Below, piece after piece: positions 27,700 through 37,695 of a stretch of DNA of 64,000 nucleotides. Positions within the stretch are counted from its first letter, which is position 1, and every line of letters starts with the position of its first letter. A program made the position numbers and the translations under genes. This DNA comes from Vibrio sp. YMD68 (GTDB taxonomy: Bacteria > Pseudomonadota > Gammaproteobacteria > Enterobacterales > Vibrionaceae): assembly GCF_029958905.1 (NCBI RefSeq), contig NZ_CP124614.1, forward strand, positions 1,054,001 to 1,118,000, written 5' to 3'. The notes beneath the pieces were generated by a model. It had not been told where the DNA came from and ran no database searches. It saw only the letters and a program-made list of their open reading frames with translations.

Positions 27700-30195
27700 C
27701 TAAGCTAATGTACGGTCATTCCGGTAGTTTACAAGCTCATTCATAAGGATAGGTTTAGAAAAATAATATCCTTGACCTAAATTGCATTGGTATTCATTGA
27801 GTTTTTGGTATTGCTCTAGAGATTCAATGCCTTCTGCGACCACTTTTAATGAGTGTGAATCACCAATCGCGATAATGGCTTTAATCAAGGCGTCACTTTG
27901 CTTGCTGACTAATAGCTTATCGATGAAACTTCGGTCGATCTTTATCTCCGTTATTGGCAGATTAGACAGGTAGCTGAGTGATGAGAACCCAGTGCCAAAA
28001 TCATCCAAAGAAATAGAGAAGTGACTCTCGCGAAGTTGTTTGAGTATAGGTGTGACTATCTCCAAATCATTAATCAACACATTTTCAGTGATTTCAACCG
28101 TGATTCGGTGTCGATCAATACCCAGCCTATCCACCGTTGATGTTAAATCGTGAATGAAATTTTTGGCGATCAGTTGGCTAGGTGACACATTGATTGACAG
28201 AGCAAGGCTGTCATCACCATTTGGATAGTGATTGATGATCTCTTGGCACGAGCGTTCAATAACAAATAGGCCCACTTCGTGGATAAGCCCGATCTCTTCG
28301 GCTTTTCGGATAAGCTCAACAGGGGACACATGGCCAAGCAACGGATTATTCCAGCGAATCAGTGCTTCAACACTCTGTAACTTCCCTGTGTTTAAGTCGA
28401 TTTGTGGTTGGTACACCATGTAGAGTTCCCCAAGCTTTAGAGCGCAGCGAAGCTCATTCTCAAGGCTTAATTCATACTGGACTTGGCGGTTGATAGATTC
28501 ATCATAGAATAATACGTTCCCTTTCTTACGGGCTTTTGATGTGTAAAGTGCCGTATCGGCCTTAGCAATAAGATCTTCTGCGTCACGAGCATCTTGCGGG
28601 TAGATGGAGACACCCACACTGCAACTCGATGAAATAACTTTACCGGCGATCAGAAACTCTTCCTGGAAGATCTGACAAATCTCGACACCTCGATTTTCCG
28701 CTTCTAAGACATTAGAAAGGTTAGAAAAACAGAAGACGAATTCATCGCCACCAAACCGAGCCACGATTTCATTCTGGTTAAGCAAGGTTTCAAATTTCGC
28801 CCCTATTTGCGCCAAAAGTTGGTCGCCAGTTGAATGCCCAAAGGCATCATTGACTTTCTTAAAATCATCGAGGTCAACAAACATGATGGCGGTGTATTTT
28901 CCATTCCCCTGACACTGCTTAATTTGCTGATTAATAAAGTCGATAAGGAAGACCCGATTGGGCAGTTTAGTTAAGCTATCGTGAAGCGCGAGATATTGAA
29001 GCTGATTTTTGGTTTCTTCTAACTCGTGGAAATCTTGGTTAATCTTATGCTGTAAGCGTAAAAATCGACGGCCAACCGTATTACCAATAAATAAAGACAA
29101 AGCCGCCAATACCAGCGAAACCACTATACCTAGAAAAGTGATCTTCAATACTTCTTCCGAATTTTTTTGCTGGATCAACGCTTCTCTTTCTGCAAGAAAG
29201 CTGTCTATTTTTTCGGTATACACACCAGTGCCGATTACCCAGTCCCAATCGGGCAGGTAATTCACATAGCTGAGTTTATCGGGTGTCATGGTGCCAACAG
29301 GGGTATAACTGGATTGGTATTCGACAAAGCCGCCACCATTACGCGCTTGATTAATCAGTTCTTGTACGTAATACGTTCCGTTACCATCTTGGGCATCCAG
29401 CCTACCCACCCCTATCAGGGATTGATTGGGGTGCGAGATCAATTCGCCGTTACTGTTCATAATAAAGATGTAACCACCTTCACCATAACTGTAATCTGAA
29501 AACCGTTGTATTAGACGATGTTGAATATCCTCTTCGACATCCACAACATACTCACCTGCTCCGATGAACCAGTCAAAGGGTTCAAATAGTGAGAGGTAGC
29601 CGATTTTATCAAACTCTTGATCAATGGCGTCGGGTTTAACCCACCACCAGCGGTGAAATGCTTGTGTTTGTGTTTGCGCTAGCTCTGCCGAGTCTCTGAT
29701 GACATAGGCGCCGCGAGCATCTTGCAAATCCCAAAGCGATTTTCCTTCAACATGAGGCAAAATGGGGTGCATAACATTGGTGCCATCGAGTTGATAGATG
29801 AAAAAGTATCCGCGATCATTATTAAAGCGTATCGGCCTTAGCGCATCTGTGATCATTTTACTGACGATGGATTTGTCGAGGTGTTGGTTTTGAGCATAAA
29901 TATTATTTGCCGCCGCCACTGCTTCATCAACCCGGTTTTTGATGTCGTTTTTTAGGATGTTCTCTGTGTTTGATTTTTCAAATTCAATTTGTTCTATGAC
30001 ATTCGCCACTCGGTATTGGATTGTGTCACGCTGTGTTTGATAAAACCCAGTATGAAGGGTGGCAAGATCTTCTTTTAAGGCCGTTCGATTGGCTGATAAC
30101 ACGATAGTAATGAGTACCAGAAGAGAAAGCCCAATGATGACCATTGGTAAGTACTTAATTAACCGAAGTAATTTTTGGTCGCTCGTTATTGACAC
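27700..30195 (-). CDS. Membrane Cache-GGDEF-EAL cyclic-di-GMP enzyme
   Basis: 831 residues. Membrane segments at about 15-35 and 350-372 flank a periplasmic double-Cache sensor (GYFFIYQLDGTNVMHP and GYIFIMNSNGELISHP are the two repeats). GGDEF domain with intact ARFGGDEF (about residue 480), then EAL domain with intact VEALIRW (about 612) and DDFGTGFSS. Both active sites appear complete, so it could make or break c-di-GMP; many such proteins act mainly as phosphodiesterases. The dGTPase-like gene lies 78 bp downstream on the same strand. Confidence 0.92.
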   Translation of the reverse strand: MSITSDQKLLRLIKYLPMVIIGLSLLVLITIVLSANRTALKEDLATLHTGFYQTQRDTIQYRVANVIEQIEFEKSNTENILKNDIKNRVDEAVAAANNIYAQNQHLDKSIVSKMITDALRPIRFNNDRGYFFIYQLDGTNVMHPILPHVEGKSLWDLQDARGAYVIRDSAELAQTQTQAFHRWWWVKPDAIDQEFDKIGYLSLFEPFDWFIGAGEYVVDVEEDIQHRLIQRFSDYSYGEGGYIFIMNSNGELISHPNQSLIGVGRLDAQDGNGTYYVQELINQARNGGGFVEYQSSYTPVGTMTPDKLSYVNYLPDWDWVIGTGVYTEKIDSFLAEREALIQQKNSEEVLKITFLGIVVSLVLAALSLFIGNTVGRRFLRLQHKINQDFHELEETKNQLQYLALHDSLTKLPNRVFLIDFINQQIKQCQGNGKYTAIMFVDLDDFKKVNDAFGHSTGDQLLAQIGAKFETLLNQNEIVARFGGDEFVFCFSNLSNVLEAENRGVEICQIFQEEFLIAGKVISSSCSVGVSIYPQDARDAEDLIAKADTALYTSKARKKGNVLFYDESINRQVQYELSLENELRCALKLGELYMVYQPQIDLNTGKLQSVEALIRWNNPLLGHVSPVELIRKAEEIGLIHEVGLFVIERSCQEIINHYPNGDDSLALSINVSPSQLIAKNFIHDLTSTVDRLGIDRHRITVEITENVLINDLEIVTPILKQLRESHFSISLDDFGTGFSSLSYLSNLPITEIKIDRSFIDKLLVSKQSDALIKAIIAIGDSHSLKVVAEGIESLEQYQKLNEYQCNLGQGYYFSKPILMNELVNYRNDRTLA

Positions 30196-30273
30196 ATAAT
30201 ACCTATAAATTTGTAATCAAAGTTTCTAGTGATTAATCAAAGTGTAGCTAAGTCTTATCAAAACGGTGGACAA

Positions 30274-30876
30274 TTACGTTATTTCGTCCAGTGATAATTC
30301 AAAACTTGGAGCGAAGGTATTCAAAAAATACATCATCTCTTCGGTTCGTCGTTCTTTTAGTGTGATATCAAGACGTTTTTTGGCTAGTGCGTATTCATGG
30401 TTGCCGGCACTGAGTTCTTCTAAACACTTGAGATAAGCACAGATGGTATCCGCTTGTTTGACGATCGCCGCATCTTCAGGGTGTGCTTCTTGGGTGACAA
30501 GATAGGGAGCGAAGTCTTGTTGAAATTCCTCTGGCAGCATCGATAATAATTTTTGCTCTGCTGCCGCTTCGATTTTCTTATATTCCTTGGCTATCTCTTC
30601 GTTGTAATACTTAACCGGGGTAGGGAGGTCGCCAGTGAGTACTTCACTGGTGTCATGGTACATTCCCAAAATGGCGATGCGTTCCGGGTTGAGTTGACCA
30701 TTGAATTTTTTATTTTTAATCACGGCGAGAGCATGGGCGACAAACCCTACTTGAAGGCTATGCTCGGAAATGTTTTCGGTAGAGACCGAACGCATTAACG
30801 GCCAGCGTTGAATCAGTTTCATACGAGCGAGATGCGCGAAAAAGTGGCTTTCTTTTGGGGAATCATTCTCTTTCAT
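30274..30876 (-). CDS. yfbR: 5'-deoxynucleotidase YfbR
   Basis: 200-residue HD-domain 5'-nucleotidase specific for deoxyribonucleoside monophosphates (dUMP, dAMP and others), part of dNTP turnover. Colinear with E. coli Yfb[51 protein letters not shown]. The ATG at 30876 is preferred (AAGGA upstream); an in-frame ATG at 30888 is the alternative. Confidence 0.93.
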   Translation of the reverse strand: MKENDSPKESHFFAHLARMKLIQRWPLMRSVSTENISEHSLQVGFVAHALAVIKNKKFNGQLNPERIAILGMYHDTSEVLTGDLPTPVKYYNEEIAKEYKKIEAAAEQKLLSMLPEEFQQDFAPYLVTQEAHPEDAAIVKQADTICAYLKCLEELSAGNHEYALAKKRLDITLKERRTEEMMYFLNTFAPSFELSLDEIT

Positions 30877-30924
30877 AATAATAAACATCCTTGAATATCA
30901 TTAAATTATCCTGAGCTTAGGGAG

Positions 30925-30991
30925 CTAGGGTGTGTTGATCTTTCGCGGTTAACTTTTGTACAAATCAGCTCGAAAGATCCACACGTCCTAG
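30925..30991. repeat. Long imperfect inverted repeat
   Basis: A 21-base arm (30925-30945) pairs with 30971-30991 with one mismatch and two G-U pairs, around a 25-nt loop. It lies between yfbR and the alaA terminator. No T run follows on either strand, so it is not a plain terminator. Confidence 0.65.
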
Positions 30992-31007
30992 ACTATATGA
31001 ACTTCAT

Positions 31008-31054
31008 CCAAACAAAAATGGACACTCTCTCAGTCTATGAAAAAGTATCCATTT
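31008..31054 (-). terminator. Terminator of alaA
   Basis: AAATGGACACT (31016-31026) pairs with AGTATCCATTT (31044-31054) with one G-U pair; on the minus strand the stem is followed by TTTTGTTTGG. Confidence 0.7.
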
Positions 31055-31096
31055 AGAAACACGAAATGGGATGTATCGCTACTGTAGCCTATGTAC

Positions 31097-32311
31097 TTAT
31101 TGGCTATAGGTTGAAAGGAATCGTTCAAATCGTCCGATGGCGATTTCTAGGTCTTCAACATGAGGCAGAGTGACGATTCGGAAATGGTCCGGTTTTGGCC
31201 AATTAAAGCCAGTCCCCTGTACCAGCAAGACTTTTTCTTGAATCAAGAAGTCGAGCACCATCTTTTGATCATCTTTGATGCGGTATTTTTTTGTGTCAAT
31301 TTTTGGGAACAGATACATTGCCCCTTTTGGCTTAACGCAAGAAACGCCTGGGATTTGATTAATCAGTTCCCATGCTCGGTCACGTTGCTCTAATAGACGC
31401 CCACCAGGCAAGATAAGTTCATTGATACTCTGGTACCCGCCAAGTGCTGTCTGTATCGCATGTTGCATCGGAACATTGGCGCACAAACGCATGGAAGCGA
31501 GCATTTCTAAGCCTGAAATATAGCCTTTAGCAAGGTGCTTAGGCCCAGTTAAGAACATCCAACCGCCACGGAAGCCACAGACTCGATACGCTTTTGATAG
31601 CCCATTAAAGGTAACAACCAGAACATCCTCGGTGAGTGTCGCAACAGAAGTGTGAGTGGCGCCATCGTAGAGCACTTTGTCGTAAATCTCATCAGCGAAA
31701 ATGATCAGCTTGTGCTTACGAGCAATTTCAATCACTTCCAGTAAAAAATCACGGCTATAAACCGCGCCAGTGGGGTTGTTTGGATTAATTAAAACAATGC
31801 CACGCGTTTTAGGACCAATCTTCTTTTTTATATCGTCAAGATCAGGGTACCAATCAGACTCCTCATCACACATGTAATGAACGGCCTTACCCCCTGAAAG
31901 AGCAACAGAAGCGGTCCATAAAGGGTAATCAGGCGCTGGTACCAGCATTTCATCGCCATTATTGAGCAACGCCTGCATCGCCATGACAATCAACTCGGAC
32001 ACACCATTACCGATATAAACGTCTTCCACATCCAAAGAGTGGATGCCTTTCCGTTGGTAATGTTGAACCACCGCTTTGCGAGCGGAGTAGATACCTTTCG
32101 AATCACAATAGCCTTGAGACGTTGGAAGATTACGAATGACATCAACAAGAATTTCATCTGGGGCATCGAAACCAAATGGGGCGGGATTACCAATATTCAG
32201 TTTAAGAATTTTATGCCCCTCCTCTTCCATGCGTTTAGCATGTTTGAGTACTGGACCCCTAATGTCGTAGCAGACATTATCGAGTTTTGATGACATCTCG
32301 ATATTTTGCAT
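31097..32311 (-). CDS. alaA: Glutamate-pyruvate aminotransferase AlaA
   Basis: 404-residue PLP aminotransferase making alanine from pyruvate and glutamate. Closely colinear with E. coli AlaA (YfbQ): LENVCYDIRGPVLKEAKR-like start, LNIGNPAPFGFDAPDEI, INPNNPTGAVYS, the PLP Lys in FNGLSKAYRVCGFRGGW, and C-terminal WPKPDHFRIVTLPHV. Faces yfbR in the same direction, with an intervening terminator, so it is a separate unit. Confidence 0.94.
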   Translation of the reverse strand: MQNIEMSSKLDNVCYDIRGPVLKHAKRMEEEGHKILKLNIGNPAPFGFDAPDEILVDVIRNLPTSQGYCDSKGIYSARKAVVQHYQRKGIHSLDVEDVYIGNGVSELIVMAMQALLNNGDEMLVPAPDYPLWTASVALSGGKAVHYMCDEESDWYPDLDDIKKKIGPKTRGIVLINPNNPTGAVYSRDFLLEVIEIARKHKLIIFADEIYDKVLYDGATHTSVATLTEDVLVVTFNGLSKAYRVCGFRGGWMFLTGPKHLAKGYISGLEMLASMRLCANVPMQHAIQTALGGYQSINELILPGGRLLEQRDRAWELINQIPGVSCVKPKGAMYLFPKIDTKKYRIKDDQKMVLDFLIQEKVLLVQGTGFNWPKPDHFRIVTLPHVEDLEIAIGRFERFLSTYSQ

Positions 32312-32528
32312 TGCATAATCCCTAAAAATGATTCAATTCTATATTTAAAGTATCTCAATTTCGGGTTTGATAGAATGAAAATCTAGTATTTATTTTAATG
32401 ATGATTGATCTTTGTACGTTTCTTATCACAGGAATATGTAAAAAAAGGGCGACAGCCTTGATTTGAGCGGAGTCTGTAAATAAAGTAGCCGTCTAATAAT
32501 AGCAATATCATCGATATACGAGGTTGAA

Positions 32529-33839
32529 TTGTCTTCTTTTCATCAAGCAGTTTGTGAACTTATTGAACGTGTGAAGTGCGCCAAAGAAGGTGAAGTACGT
32601 CTAGTTCAAGTTCTTGAGGAAAACCCGAACATTGCTTTTATCGACTGGTTGGAAGCGCAACCAGTTTTTCCCAAATTTTATTGGCAATCGAGAGATACTC
32701 GTGAAGAAGTGGTTGCACTGGGGCAGTTGTACACATTTTCGGATCCAGCCCCAGCCTACGCGATATTAGGTGAGGATCAACGAATTTGGGGTGGGCGTTC
32801 TTTTGATGGTAACACTGAAAAAAATCGTCGATGTATGCCGTCCTTTTTCTTTCTACCGCAAATAGAACTGATTCGTTTTGATGACACCTGGGCGCTTGCC
32901 GTCAATATCACATCAGATAACAAGAGAACGCTAACGTCGCTACGCAAACTTCAGTACGATGTGGCGCCATTGCCGTCATTATCCTCACACATTAATCATA
33001 TTGATCATACGCCAACGGAGCATGAGTGGCAGCACTTGGTGGATAAAGTGCTTGATGGTATTGAGTCCGGTGACTTTAAAAAGGTGGTATTGGCAAGAAA
33101 GACGGTGCTTCAACTAGATAAGCCTGTCAGCGCCGCTCAATTGCTCAAAGCCAGCTATAACCAGAATCACCATAGCTTTCATTTTTTGATGTCTCTTGAC
33201 CAGAAGCATAGCTTCATGGGGTCAACACCGGAACGTTTATATTCTCGATTTGACCAAGAGCTGCATACGGAAGCATTGGCCGGTACGATTGGCCGAGGAG
33301 TCAACGCCACACAAGATATGCAATTGGCGAATTGGTTGTCGCAAGATGAAAAGAATTTAAATGAAAATCAATATGTTGTTGATGATATTGTTGAACGATT
33401 AACCCCTCATTCGGAAGAGATTCATGTGGAGCGAGATGCGCGCTTGATTCGATTACGAAAAGTGCAGCATTTAAAGCGCAGCATTCGGGCTCATTTGCAC
33501 AAGGGAACCAACGGTGTTCAGTTGCTGAGTGCCCTGCAACCAACAGCGGCCGTTGCTGGGCTTCCTCGACAGGAGTCGATGGCGTTTATTCGCAATAATG
33601 AACCCTTTGCTCGAGGATGGTACGCCGGCTCAGTGGGTTACGTGAGCCATAAAAAAGCTGAGTTTTGCGTCGCGATACGCAGTGCGCTGGTGGTGAATGA
33701 GCAAGTTCAATTATTCGCTGGTGCGGGTATTGTTCCAGGCTCTGTCGCTAGCCATGAATGGCAAGAGCTAGACAAAAAAATGTCCACATTACTTTCGTTA
33801 TTTTCCGATGTCCCGCCATTGGTTGAGGCCGCATCATGA
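32529..33839 (+). CDS. menF: Isochorismate synthase MenF
   Basis: Chorismate to isochorismate, first step of menaquinone synthesis. 436 residues of the chorismate-utilising family; VVLARKT, FMGSTPERLYSR, EALAGTIGRG, LHPTAAVAG-type motif (LQPTAAVAGLPR) and AGAGIVPGSVASHEWQE are the substrate and Mg sites. The start is a TTG at 32529 with GAGG five bases upstream; no ATG fits the N-terminus. First gene of menF-D-H-B-C-E; its TGA overlaps the menD ATG. Confidence 0.93.
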   Translation: MSSFHQAVCELIERVKCAKEGEVRLVQVLEENPNIAFIDWLEAQPVFPKFYWQSRDTREEVVALGQLYTFSDPAPAYAILGEDQRIWGGRSFDGNTEKNRRCMPSFFFLPQIELIRFDDTWALAVNITSDNKRTLTSLRKLQYDVAPLPSLSSHINHIDHTPTEHEWQHLVDKVLDGIESGDFKKVVLARKTVLQLDKPVSAAQLLKASYNQNHHSFHFLMSLDQKHSFMGSTPERLYSRFDQELHTEALAGTIGRGVNATQDMQLANWLSQDEKNLNENQYVVDDIVERLTPHSEEIHVERDARLIRLRKVQHLKRSIRAHLHKGTNGVQLLSALQPTAAVAGLPRQESMAFIRNNEPFARGWYAGSVGYVSHKKAEFCVAIRSALVVNEQVQLFAGAGIVPGSVASHEWQELDKKMSTLLSLFSDVPPLVEAAS

Positions 33840-35611
33840 TCAACAACCAAGCGGTGATGAACCGTATTTGGTGCCGGGTCATACTCGAAGAATTGACGCG
33901 ATTTGGTGTGACTGAGGTATGCATTGCCCCAGGGTCTCGTTCTACCCCTTTAACTCTCGAATCTGATGCCAATCAGCAGCTCAATATTCACACGCACTTT
34001 GATGAGCGTGGGCTCGGATTCTTGGCGTTGGGCCTAGCGAAGGCAAGCCGTTCTCCCGTTGCCATTATCGTGACATCGGGTACAGCCGTGGCTAACCTAC
34101 TGCCAGCTATCGCCGAAGCCAAATTGACAGGGGAAAAGTTGGTTGTCTTAAGTGCCGATAGGCCTCAGCAATTGGTGGGTTGCGGTGCTAATCAAGCTAT
34201 CGAGCAACGCGGTATCTTTGCACCGCATACGCGCGCGGAGCTTAATCTACCCAGCCCATCTGAGCACATCGGTCTACCTTGGCTTCTTTCTAGCCTCGAT
34301 GAGGTCATGTACCAGCAAGCGCAACAGGGTTCTGCGGTTCATATTAATTGCCCATTTCCAGAGCCGTTGTACGGAGAGGTCGATGATACACTGTTTAAAG
34401 GTTACCAGGATACGGTATCTGGATGGCGTCAAAGCAAAGAACCTTACTGCATACAGCATGACAGAATACCGCATGGCAATCAGTATCAGGATCAGTATCC
34501 ACATTGGGTTTCGACGGATCTCTTTTCAAAAAAAGGCTTGGTAATCATTGGTCGTGTTGAACGCGATCAGGCTGCCGCGGCCATTGAATTTGCGCACCGA
34601 CTAGGTTGGCCGGTTTTATGTGACCCACAATCTGGTGTGAGTAGCGATTGGGCGCACTATGATGTGTGGTTACAGTTATCAAGCGCTTCTCACCCAGAAA
34701 AAAATGTATTAAATCAATGCATGGCTGTCATTCAGTGCGGCTCTCGAATTATCTCTAAGCGCTTAAATCAGTGGCTAGATCAGCACGTCTCCTCCTCATC
34801 TTGTGACTACATTTATGTAGACCCAAGTGCCGATCGAAATAATCAGTCACATCTACCACAAACCCATTATCGCTCTGAGGTCGCTGACTGGTGCCAATGG
34901 CAACTCAATCAGTTATCTCAGTTGCCATTGTCTGAAAAAAGCGAAACGGCGGGTTGGGCCGATGCGTTACAAGTGCTTTCCCGTGTGGTCGCGACAAAAG
35001 CAAACGCGTTTTTAGAAGATGGCGATCGTTTGACTGAAGTTGGTTTGAGTTATGCCATTCCTGGATTACTAAAAGACGTACCTAAAGAGACGATGTTGTT
35101 CTTCGGAAACAGTCTTTTTGTGCGCTTGGTTGATATGTTTTCATCGATTGACTCGTTTCGTGTGCATACCAATCGAGGCGCGTCAGGGATTGATGGTTTA
35201 GTCGCGACCTCCGTTGGTGTTCAACGAGCCTCATCAACACCCATGCTGGTTTTTATCGGCGACACTTCATTGCTGTATGATCTGAACTCTTTGGCGTTAT
35301 TAAGCCATCAAAAGAGCCCGGTTGTGATCGTTGTGACCAACAATGATGGCGGGGCGATTTTTGATTTATTACCAGTGCCTAAGCAGCAGAAAGAAGCCTT
35401 ATATCAAATGCCTCATGGCTACCAGTTTGAGTACGCAGCAAAGCAGTTTGGTTTGGCCTACGATAGGCCAAATACGCTATCTCAATGTTTGCTCAGTATC
35501 TCAACACACCTCAATCAGGGCTGTGGTGCCTTGGTTGTCGAGGTTATAACGCCTTCAAATCAAGCCTCTGAACAACTCGTCGAATTTTCTCGTTTACTTC
35601 ATGATGCCTAG
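33836..35611 (+). CDS. menD: SEPHCHC synthase MenD
   Basis: Thiamine-diphosphate enzyme joining isochorismate and 2-oxoglutarate. 591 residues: pyrimidine-binding domain (CIAPGSRSTPLTL, HFDERGLGFLALGLAK with the cofactor Glu) and diphosphate-binding domain (GDTSLLYDLNSLALL, NNDGGAIFDLLP). ATG overlaps the menF stop by four bases, indicating coupled translation. Confidence 0.95.
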   Translation: MINNQAVMNRIWCRVILEELTRFGVTEVCIAPGSRSTPLTLESDANQQLNIHTHFDERGLGFLALGLAKASRSPVAIIVTSGTAVANLLPAIAEAKLTGEKLVVLSADRPQQLVGCGANQAIEQRGIFAPHTRAELNLPSPSEHIGLPWLLSSLDEVMYQQAQQGSAVHINCPFPEPLYGEVDDTLFKGYQDTVSGWRQSKEPYCIQHDRIPHGNQYQDQYPHWVSTDLFSKKGLVIIGRVERDQAAAAIEFAHRLGWPVLCDPQSGVSSDWAHYDVWLQLSSASHPEKNVLNQCMAVIQCGSRIISKRLNQWLDQHVSSSSCDYIYVDPSADRNNQSHLPQTHYRSEVADWCQWQLNQLSQLPLSEKSETAGWADALQVLSRVVATKANAFLEDGDRLTEVGLSYAIPGLLKDVPKETMLFFGNSLFVRLVDMFSSIDSFRVHTNRGASGIDGLVATSVGVQRASSTPMLVFIGDTSLLYDLNSLALLSHQKSPVVIVVTNNDGGAIFDLLPVPKQQKEALYQMPHGYQFEYAAKQFGLAYDRPNTLSQCLLSISTHLNQGCGALVVEVITPSNQASEQLVEFSRLLHDA

Positions 35612-35656
35612 ATTATGGTTCTGGGTTAGTGGAGCTAGGCCTATGGAGCTGAGATT

Positions 35657-36469
35657 GTGGAAAATAAAGTGAACGGCATGCTTCATAGTGAACATCATTA
35701 TGTGGGTAATACAGCCAAACCGGCATTAGTTTTTCTTCATGGCTTACTAGGAAGTGGCGATGATTGGCAATCGAGTATCGAACAGCTAACGGACTACTCA
35801 TGCCTGACAATTGACCTCCCTGGCCATGGTCAAAGTGCACATATTACGTGTACAGGCTTTGACGATTGCTGCGACATGATTTCCAATACTGTTTCAGCAT
35901 TACTCGCGCCCAGCCAGCCAGTGGTTATTATTGGCTACTCTATGGGGGGAAGAATTGCGATGCACGGTGTGGCGAATGGTTTGTTTTCGATGCTTAACGT
36001 GCACGGGCTCATCGTAGAAGGGAGCCACTTGGGATTAGAGAGCACAGAACAAAAGCTTGCAAGAGCTGTCAATGATCGAGGCTGGGCAAATCGCTTCAAT
36101 AATGAGCCAATTGAACAGGTGTTAATCGACTGGTATCAGCAAGGTGTTTTTTCTTCACTAAACAATGAGCAGAAACAAATCTTCCAGTTAAAGCGCAATG
36201 CTAATCTTGGCCCTGCAATTGCGCAGATGTTACTTGCAACTTCATTAGCCGAGCAAGAATACTTGTTAACCGCACTTAAAAAACAGCCGATACGCATGCA
36301 TTACCTTTGCGGTGAGAATGACTATAAATTTAGTCAGATAGCGCGAGAGAGCGGGTTGGCATTTAACCTTGTTTCAGGCGTTGGGCATAATGTGCATCAA
36401 GAAAGCCCACATGCATTTGCGCAAGAGATAAAGAACTTTGCGCATGCGATAAAGAACTTTACGAAATAG
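35657..36469 (+). CDS. menH: SHCHC synthase MenH
   Basis: Alpha/beta hydrolase that eliminates pyruvate from SEPHCHC. 270 residues; [11 protein letters not shown] oxyanion region, nucleophile Ser in [12 protein letters not shown], catalytic His in [11 protein letters not shown]. Starts with GTG 35657 (GGAG upstream); an ATG at 35678 is the alternative. The last codons encode a duplicated short motif ([13 protein letters not shown]) from a 21-bp tandem repeat. Confidence 0.92.
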   Translation: MENKVNGMLHSEHHYVGNTAKPALVFLHGLLGSGDDWQSSIEQLTDYSCLTIDLPGHGQSAHITCTGFDDCCDMISNTVSALLAPSQPVVIIGYSMGGRIAMHGVANGLFSMLNVHGLIVEGSHLGLESTEQKLARAVNDRGWANRFNNEPIEQVLIDWYQQGVFSSLNNEQKQIFQLKRNANLGPAIAQMLLATSLAEQEYLLTALKKQPIRMHYLCGENDYKFSQIARESGLAFNLVSGVGHNVHQESPHAFAQEIKNFAHAIKNFTK

Positions 36470-36555
36470 CAATTGATGACAAAACAGTCATTGATCACGA
36501 AACAGTAATTGATGCTCGATTAGCAGAGCACGAATCGGACAAATGGATAATTAAA

Positions 36556-37422
36556 ATGGCAAAGACAGTAGGCATTACCGAAGAAGAGCTTTACGCACCC
36601 GTTGAATGGCAAGACTGCACCAACGAGTATGAAGATATTCATTATCATAAATCCGCTGATGGCATTGCGAAAATTACTATCGCGCGTCCTCAGGTTCATA
36701 ATGCGTTTCGTCCACAGACCGTAAAAGAGATGATCGATGCATTGGCCAACGCTCGCTATGATGAACAAGTGGGCGTTATTATCCTCACGGGTTTAGGTGA
36801 GAAAGCCTTCTGTTCTGGTGGCGATCAGAAGATTCGTGGTGACTACGGTGGTTACCGAGATGATAGCGGTACACATCACCTCAATGTGCTTGATTTTCAA
36901 CGTCAAATTCGCACCTGTCCAAAACCTGTCATAGCTGCAGTCGCTGGCTGGGCTGTGGGTGGTGGCCATGTTTTGCACATGATGTGTGATTTAACCATTG
37001 CGGCTGAAAATGCCCAATTTGGTCAAACTGGCCCTAAAGTCGGATCGTTTGATGGTGGTTGGGGTGCGTCTTACATGGCGAGAATTGTCGGCCAAAAGAA
37101 AGCGCGTGAAATCTGGTTTTTATGCCGATTCTACGATGCCCAGGAAGCGCTTGATATGGGATTAGTGAATACGGTGGTTCCTGTTGATGATCTTGAAAAA
37201 GAAGCGATTCGTTGGTCTCGTGAGACACTTCAGCACAGCCCAATGGCCCTTCGTTGTTTAAAAGCGGCCCTCAATGCGGATTGTGATGGTCAAGCAGGCC
37301 TTCAAGAACTGGCAGGTAACGCAACGATGATGTTCTACATGACAGAAGAAGGCCAAGAAGGTCGAAATGCGTTTAATGAAAAACGTCGTCCAGATTTTGA
37401 TAAGTTCCCTCGAAACCCTTAA
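36556..37422 (+). CDS. menB: 1,4-dihydroxy-2-naphthoyl-CoA synthase MenB
   Basis: Crotonase-family ring-closing enzyme of menaquinone synthesis. 288 residues; [14 protein letters not shown] and [19 protein letters not shown] form the oxyanion hole, [17 protein letters not shown] is the MenB active-site segment, and the C-terminus ends [12 protein letters not shown] as in E. coli. It is 86 bp after menH, a spacer that contains two 18-bp imperfect repeats (36472-36507). Confidence 0.96.
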   Translation: MAKTVGITEEELYAPVEWQDCTNEYEDIHYHKSADGIAKITIARPQVHNAFRPQTVKEMIDALANARYDEQVGVIILTGLGEKAFCSGGDQKIRGDYGGYRDDSGTHHLNVLDFQRQIRTCPKPVIAAVAGWAVGGGHVLHMMCDLTIAAENAQFGQTGPKVGSFDGGWGASYMARIVGQKKAREIWFLCRFYDAQEALDMGLVNTVVPVDDLEKEAIRWSRETLQHSPMALRCLKAALNADCDGQAGLQELAGNATMMFYMTEEGQEGRNAFNEKRRPDFDKFPRNP

Positions 37423-37454
37423 TAAATGAGAGTAAGCCAGTACAGCATTGGTCA

Positions 37455-37490
37455 GCAAAGGTGTGTTTATGTGAATAAAACCACCTTTGC
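37455..37490 (+). other. Hairpin in the menB-menC spacer
   Basis: GCAAAGGTG (37455-37463) pairs with CACCTTTGC (37482-37490) across an 18-nt loop; no T run follows. It may stabilise the upstream mRNA or attenuate menC. Confidence 0.5.
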
Positions 37491-37510
37491 GCACTTTGCC
37501 GACTATGCTT

Positions 37511-37555
37511 GTTTTGCATCAGTACGTTTTGCATCAGTACGTTTTGCATCGGTAC
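37511..37555. repeat. 15-bp tandem repeat, three copies, before menC
   Basis: GTTTTGCATCAGTAC at 37511, 37526 and 37541 (third copy with one change). Lies in the 273-bp menB-menC gap, which holds no gene. Confidence 0.9.
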
Positions 37556-37695
37556 GTTAAGCAAAATAATCTCAAAAGAACTCAGTAAAAAAACACTCTT
37601 AGACAGCAGCTATCTACGATTAAGAGTGAACTTATGGCCTGATTTGATGGTCTATGCATTACTTGCGGTCGCGCATTATCACAGCGGAATCTTAT

